The notes under the pieces were generated by a model. It had not been told where the DNA came from. It worked only from the letters and a program-made list of their open reading frames with translations, and made no database searches. The translations under genes and the position numbers were made by a program. Source: Branchiostoma floridae (Eukaryota; Chordata; Leptocardii; Amphioxiformes; Branchiostomatidae). Taken from it: 64,000 bases of DNA. Shown here in pieces: positions 57,992-64,000 of the stretch. Location of the stretch: contig NC_049986.1 of the NCBI RefSeq assembly GCF_000003815.2, positions 13,944,465 to 14,008,464 on the forward strand, given 5' to 3'. Each line of letters starts with the position of its first letter. The stretch's first letter is position 1.

Positions 57992-59232
57992 GGGCTGTAG
58001 GGGTCATAACACTGTCTACAATGACAATAAGCGAACATCCAGCCAAGCACCTGCCATAACTGTACTGGAGTTGGAGACTACTTGTAAGCTCTTGTGTAGA
58101 CTGACGCCCACTTAGATGCCGTTTGACAGTTTGCAGCCGTGCTGAGTTGAGGCCGAGTTGTTGACGGATCCTGTAGGTCGTGTTTACGCATGTCCATCAA
58201 ACTTTGGACCCCCAGGGTGGAGGGCTACGGGGTTCGCCAAGCGCCTCTTCAATCAAGGACATGCGCAAACACCGTGGATAAGCTAGCTGCAGATATCACA
58301 ACGTGGATGACGCGGGAAGCTTTTTGTGAAAAGAATTTTATTTTAGTCTCTTACAAATACGGGCTTCAAGAAATAGACGAGTAGCTTTGAGTATCAAAAG
58401 ATCATTATTGCTGCCCCCTTTTATTACTTCTGTACCCGTCGAAAGCTTACCCTTCCATGTTCAAAATCTTTAATTAAGGTGCCAGATCATAACAGCAGTA
58501 AGACCTGGCTGCAGTTTGTTATTAGTTACAAGTGCCCTTTAGCCTTCCTCTGTCAATAAATCTAGCAAGCAACGCGAATCTTTTACGTAATACCTGACGG
58601 TTGACGTGTCAGGTAAACCCTAGAAAAAGCTACGGAACTGAAACAATCCTCTGATAATGTTGTTTTTTTCACATTCCTTCCATTCATTTCTATTCTGATC
58701 ACGAATTGGGAATTTTATTTCGCAAGGCGTCAGTATTAAGTCACAACTGAGCGTGAGACGAACAAAATGACATGTGTTCTGTTACTGCAGTACTACTAGT
58801 AAACACTGTGTGTCGCTTTCACCACAGGACATTTCATTTCGTCATCAAAATTGTGTATTTATCATGCCGCGTCTTGAAGATTTAGAAAGATCATACTAAA
58901 TCTAAAACATAAAATTTGTTGCATAGAAAAATATCTCTCTCTTATCTGATAAATTGTAGAGTAACACCTTATTTTGTCGGAGTTCAATGTTACAAAGCAC
59001 CCCTACTGGGCCCAGTGGCACGGTCCATGTTGACTCAGAGCGAGGCTATGGGAATTACATTTCAGGCCCGCATTGATTGCCCATTTTCCTTGCGTGTCTC
59101 CGTCGGCTCCTCAAGTTTTACCCGCTAGATTTGATTTCCAGCGATGCCCTTTCTCTCCAGGTTACGGCGATGGATCGACAAGCGGACTAGGCAGCTGTTC
59201 TGATCCTACTGTGGGCGATCGGCGGCTCGGAC
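57992..59232. other. Intergenic stretch
   Basis: No supported gene; short unremarkable open frames only. Confidence 0.45.
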
Positions 59233-59273
59233 ATGGCTGGAGCGGCGGCGATGGACGGCTGGCTGCTAGTTTC
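59233..59273 (+). CDS. Weak candidate first exon
   Basis: In a CpG-rich patch, ATG at 59233 opens MAGAAAMDGWLLVS and meets a donor-like TTTCTG|GTGAGA. If real, it starts a plus-strand gene whose later exons lie beyond the window, with an intron of more than 4.7 kb. Unspliced, the frame closes with a stop about 75 nt further on. Composition and start-plus-donor arrangement are the only support. Confidence 0.22.
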
Positions 59274-62200
59274 TGGTGAGAGTTTGGGTTTTTTGTGTCC
59301 GAGTTGTCAGTTCGGATTTTGCAGCTGCAGGTCTGTCGAGATGGCTGGCTGATATGTTCTCCATTTAAGGCGGCCCCCAACCGCCTGCTTTCATGTTGGA
59401 AGCCCCGGCACGTTGAAGTGATTTAGTTCTACGTTAACTGGACCATTAGAGCTCAAATCTACCAGGATTTCTGGCGAGTCTGGCAGCTTTGTGGAAAAGT
59501 GATCCTCCCGACGTGTTGAAACAGGTTCTTCCTTTTCAACGCACTTGAACCAAAGTAGAGACGTATCATTTGGCTTAACGTTTGTGCTTCACACAAAGGC
59601 CGTCTGGATATGCATTTCTGCTGTTTGTTTAACACGACACTGTAACGTTACAGTGCAGCAGTCCACAGAAAAGTAGAATATCTCTCTGTTTACATTGTGA
59701 TTGAAACTGATTGAGACTGGGAGGGGGATTTGCCCTTCATTTTCTCGATTCACGCTCCCTGGGGAGATCACCTCACCACAATATTCATCAGGGAAAAACG
59801 CCCTTCCTACTTCCAAATGAATCATAACCCATGTACTAATTAACCTCAGGTTCTCTCCACCCGTACACGAAACCCTGCGGAAGCCAATCCGAGTTTTCCT
59901 TACTTTAAAAACCGAGCCTTTGGCCCATTTTGTCACCGGTTTTGTTCATTTTCACGGTGCTCCATTTTGCATTCATTTGTCCCCATTATGTTGCCCGCCA
60001 GGCCAGTGCCAGTCTTTGTGTTGTCCAGGACAATAGCACACATAATTCATGATTTTGCCCTCCACCATTTTTGCTGTGGGACACCTCCTAGCAGTAATCT
60101 TTCTGAAAACACACCCTTATCCAAGTATAACCTTACTCTAGATCCAAAATATTGCTTTTTCCTGTGTTGGAAAAGTATGTTTCCTGTCGCTAGCACCTCT
60201 TTAGAGTACAAGGTTTCCTGTTTCTGGTGCCTATCAGTGCATTTAGGAGTGGAGCTGTGCAGTTTGAAGGGGACAGATGGAGGGTCAGGTGGAACAGTTG
60301 ACCCCGCGACCTTTTAATGTTTACAAATGACCCAGATAATAACACAGTATACCCAGGAATGGACTGTAAATTTTGTGACCGCACAAAAGCTTCGCAAACA
60401 GCAGATTTTGTAACTTTGGCATGTTTTGAGATAGCAGCAAGGCATATAATGCCACTGGCTTGACATTCGTCAAACGGCACCGGGAGGTTTTGAGTGGTGG
60501 CGCATTGTGTTGAGCTAAACAATGTGAAGTGGAGCTAGCAATCAAATTCTAGCATGGTCTCTGGTAGACTTTGCAGAACACTCAAGAAGCCATGTTTTTG
60601 ATACTGTACACTGTGGATATCATATACCAATATTTGTCCAGAGAGATTTTCAACATTGTTCATTTCAACCTCCTTGTTAGGTACATCTGTGCATCTGTGC
60701 ACTTCAGCATGAAAAAAGAAGAGAAGGAAACTGTATAAGAGGAATCAAAAGTTTAAACAGACTCTGAAAGAGAAACAATGTTCTTGATAAAGCCATTCTG
60801 TACTTGACAAGGGCCATATTGTCAGGAAAACTCTGCTAATGTGATTTTCCTTCTCGGCAACAGAATAAAAATAGGATTGTTGCTGTGGCACTCACAAGTG
60901 CAAACAGATCAATCTTCATTTACAGCCAGTGGCTTTCTGGCGAATGAAATTTTGAACGATATTACAGGAAGTTCAAATATTGACCGTCGCCAATATTTTG
61001 AGATGTTTATAATCCATTGCTTTCTATGGCGGTTTGTACAATATTACCAACACTGGGAGTCAGCATTAATTTTCTATACTGACAGAACCTTTTGTCTCTA
61101 TGGCTTGAGCAGGATTAAAACTGAAGTACCCTTGAGTTAAGAATGGTCCAGGATCATAAATCACTGAAAAAGTGGGTGGTTGACCGAAAACAAGAGGGTT
61201 AAAATGTAGCCTTTCCAACTATGCCTTGCCTGAAGACAGTCAATACTTGTCATAGCATGAGCACCACAGTCCATTCTTTTACTAATGGTTCACCAAAGTC
61301 CTGAAGTATTTCTGTAAATGGATAGGCTGGACATGCACAGACTTATGGCTGTCAAACATAACACTATAGCTTTGTTTCCCACTTAGAAAGAATTCAAGCC
61401 CTGAGGAATTCTGTGTTGAAAGAAGGGTGACCTGATACACTACATCTTTAGGGAATGTGACTTTTCCCCTTGTGGAGTGTGGTCAGATATTTGATGTATT
61501 TCTGAGGGAATTGCTGTAATTTTTGCTCTCAATCACACTATTTATTCTGGCTCCATACATAAGTGCCTAGTGTCCAATCTGGTTAACTCACAGACCAAAT
61601 TTGCAGGCATTGTTGCCATGTTCAGTCTTAGATCATCTGACGGACAAAACTTTCACCCTGTCTGTGCATAAAATTTGACTCCATGACACGAAGTTGATGA
61701 AAATGTAATAGTTGTAATCTTAAAGTGACAGATTTAACAATGCAAATGAGCAACATGGGATCCCAACCAACAATGGGCAGGACAGAAAAACAAACAAATC
61801 TGGAGTCAGCCCAGTTACTGAGTTAGTGTATGTACTATGTATGACACTTCTTACTGCCAACAAGTCAGCTGTTAAATTTGTCGGTAAAATGTCTTCTTTC
61901 GAATGACTAACTTCTTACAAAAGGTTCAGATAGGTGAACCACACAGGTAATCCACACTCGTAAATTGGGCGTGGCAACAAATTATAACAAACCTACACAT
62001 GTCTAATGAGTCTGGACTCTTCCAATCTGTCTCATTCTCAAAGACAAATTTGTTCTTTCGGTTTAGGTTTGTGTCTCTTCGAAAAGTAGGAAGATAAGTT
62101 GATTGTCCTGGCACCACCTTTACCATTATGATCATTATTGAAGTCAATTGCTATTGTCAAAATTCCTACCCTGTGATGTCAGTTTTTCCAAACAAATGCA

Positions 62201-64000
62201 GCCAATTACATTAGACTTTATTACACAATAACAGCTGTAACATGAGGGATTCATGTTTGGCCAATGTTCTGAATGGGTATGCTTATAACATACAACTTAT
62301 AAGGTCAAAGAGTAGCCTCAAACCAGATGTGTACTGGGGTATTATAATGACCACAAATGATTGTGTGACACACCTGGTCCCAAAAGCAGTTTAGAACCAT
62401 AATTGAGAGTGAAATAGACAGAAGTATTTTAGATCTACTGTGAGAGATTTTAATAGCTTAGCAACCCAAGGATTCATAGTTTGACAGTTACCTCTCAATT
62501 TCATGAATGTTGTGATATAACAGATATTTCAAAATAGTTTGTATGGGGAGCTTGTCTGATGCTTTAGCCCTTTACCAACTGGGCCCATGGCTACTCAGAC
62601 GAACATCTTGGTCAACTCTGCCCAACACCCTAACCCTAACCCTGGTGCTTGGCTGAGTTGGTAAAGGTGATCTCAGATTGGTTTGCATGACAACATCCAT
62701 GATGACACTTGTCTGTACATGATGTACAACTTTGAAAGGTCTTGTCAGAGTCTGAGACATACAAAAACACATTACGCACAGACGCCTCCGGCTAGTAACC
62801 AAATTTTAGCTGTAATTCAATATAGAATATTGATTATTACATGATAAGATCTTTATTTGTTTACATTTAGACAGAGATTTATTCTCTGGTTTTATAATCT
62901 GATTTAGGTCAGCGTTTTGTCTGTTACAGCCGGAACAAGATAAAGTGTTTCTAAAACAACTGCTGGCAATATCGTGTCTGGGGATCACAAGTTATAGTAG
63001 AAATTTCATTTGTATCAGTGAGATACAATATAGACAGTGCTCAGGGTGGTGTCAGATGGACTAAAGCCAAACTACTATAAGCTGGATCTTACAGTTCAGT
63101 GGGTTCCAGAAATGGACTTTATGATTATGAATGGCAAGTGTTATTCAATGTACCTTCCCCAGCCATTGCCATCCAAAATCTTTCTATCACTCATCGTTAC
63201 AGGTAGATTTGAGAAGAAATATCACTTGTCATGATTAGTTCCTGGATCACTCATCACAGGCTGAAATCTAGTCAGGTGTGACCAGTAAACAGTTGAAATT
63301 TCAAACCCTACAACAACTCTTAAAAAACTTCCCCATCCTTTCATGAAAGATACATGTAGTAGTGGGAGCTTTGACCGTCAGCCTGCTCAAATATCATCCT
63401 GCCTGACTTTTATCAGTCACCGATAGTAATTAAATCAGACAAGAGAGTTGACAAAATAGTGAGTCACTTTCCTCCATGTTGGACGTTGTAACTACGCCCT
63501 GCACGCTGCGCCAGTTGTGTCCCCCTCTAATTGAGTTACTACACAGGCCATCTGGCTCGGATTATCTGTTTCTGCTGGCACACTAGACCTTGGCAGGCTG
63601 GAAGCCTGTTTATTAGTTCCCTCCGGGTGTGCGTTCTTCTGTTATGGAGACGTGAGGTAGCAACGTTCAGGACAGCCATCTGATAAATGTTGGACAGATT
63701 TTCTATTATGGATCATATCTTACCGCTTATTCAGCTGTTGGACATACATTTGTGTTATTAACTGTACCAGCAGTCAGAAATTCCTCATTACCAACTGCGG
63801 GGTTAAGCCATGTTCTGTGTACGGAAGTAGGGTGGACATACAGTCTACACCTGCCATGATAAAGTTGGGAACACACGTTTCAGAGTTGTTGACTTGACAG
63901 TTGGTATTTGGACAACATGATTCAATGCCTGAGTAGGAAGGATTGGAGGGATGGGTAATTAACCTTCCCTTGCTCTGGTAACTCAATGCATCAGCTTTGA
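59274..64000. other. Non-coding stretch to window end
   Basis: AT-rich, intron- or intergenic-like. The longest frame (60841-61140, +) has no domain or codon pattern suggesting a protein. A telomere-like (CCCTAA) short run sits at 62.63 kb, inside arms CTTTACCAACT and AGTTGGTAAAG that form a small inverted pair. Confidence 0.45.
62628..62644. repeat. Short telomere-type repeat
   Basis: CCCTAACCCTAACCCT, about two and a half TTAGGG units on the complementary strand. It is flanked at about 60 bp by an 11-bp inverted pair, so it may belong to a small element rather than mark an old telomere. Confidence 0.6.

Noticed and set aside
60841-61140. 99-codon plus-strand frame
   Set aside because: No recognisable domain, no splice support and AT-rich intron-like composition around it.

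Overview
The window is animal nuclear DNA. Its genes are split by GT-AG introns, and its recognisable products are metazoan: a NELF subunit, Dixin, carbohydrate sulfotransferases and a receptor tyrosine kinase. The gene content, the many short foldback/MITE-type elements and the large unspliced receptor kinase fit an invertebrate deuterostome best. A lancelet (cephalochordate, Branchiostoma-like) is my inference; no base composition was computed and no database was searched.

Layout. 1-14 kb is gene-poor, with MITEs, a minisatellite of about 120 bp units, a possible first exon (1012-1086, +) and a relict Ig-like fragment (about 1.5 kb). At 14.1-16.3 kb lie two well-supported minus-strand exons giving the start of an unrecognised one-membrane-segment protein; its later exons are uncertain but one candidate is at 12.05 kb. 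At 18.2-23.8 kb are two tandem minus-strand galactose-3-O-sulfotransferase-like genes, each with a membrane-anchor exon and a large catalytic exon joined by a phase-2 intron. At 27.3-31.5 kb is an eight-exon NELFB gene (minus). Head-to-head with it is a three-coding-exon DIXDC1 gene (35.3-40.1 kb, plus). At 46.0-46.8 kb is a two-exon gene for an unrecognised 222-residue coiled-coil protein (minus). At 53.1-56.0 kb is a 964-codon uninterrupted receptor tyrosine kinase ORF (plus). 56-64 kb is mostly non-coding, with a weak first-exon candidate near 59.2 kb.

How the genes work together. The sulfotransferases form a local paralogous pair probably made by tandem duplication. NELFB (transcription pausing) and DIXDC1 (Wnt/Dvl signalling) are neighbours without an obvious functional link. 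The most unusual item is the receptor kinase. It is apparently intronless and combines a cadherin-like N-terminal segment, EGF, Ig and three more EGF modules, a membrane helix and a kinase domain with an HRD-to-HCD change, a long activation segment and a C-terminal PDZ-ligand-like ETTV.

All exon boundaries were worked out by hand from splice-site sequence and reading phase. For each complete multi-exon gene the summed coding length is a multiple of three and ends at a stop codon.
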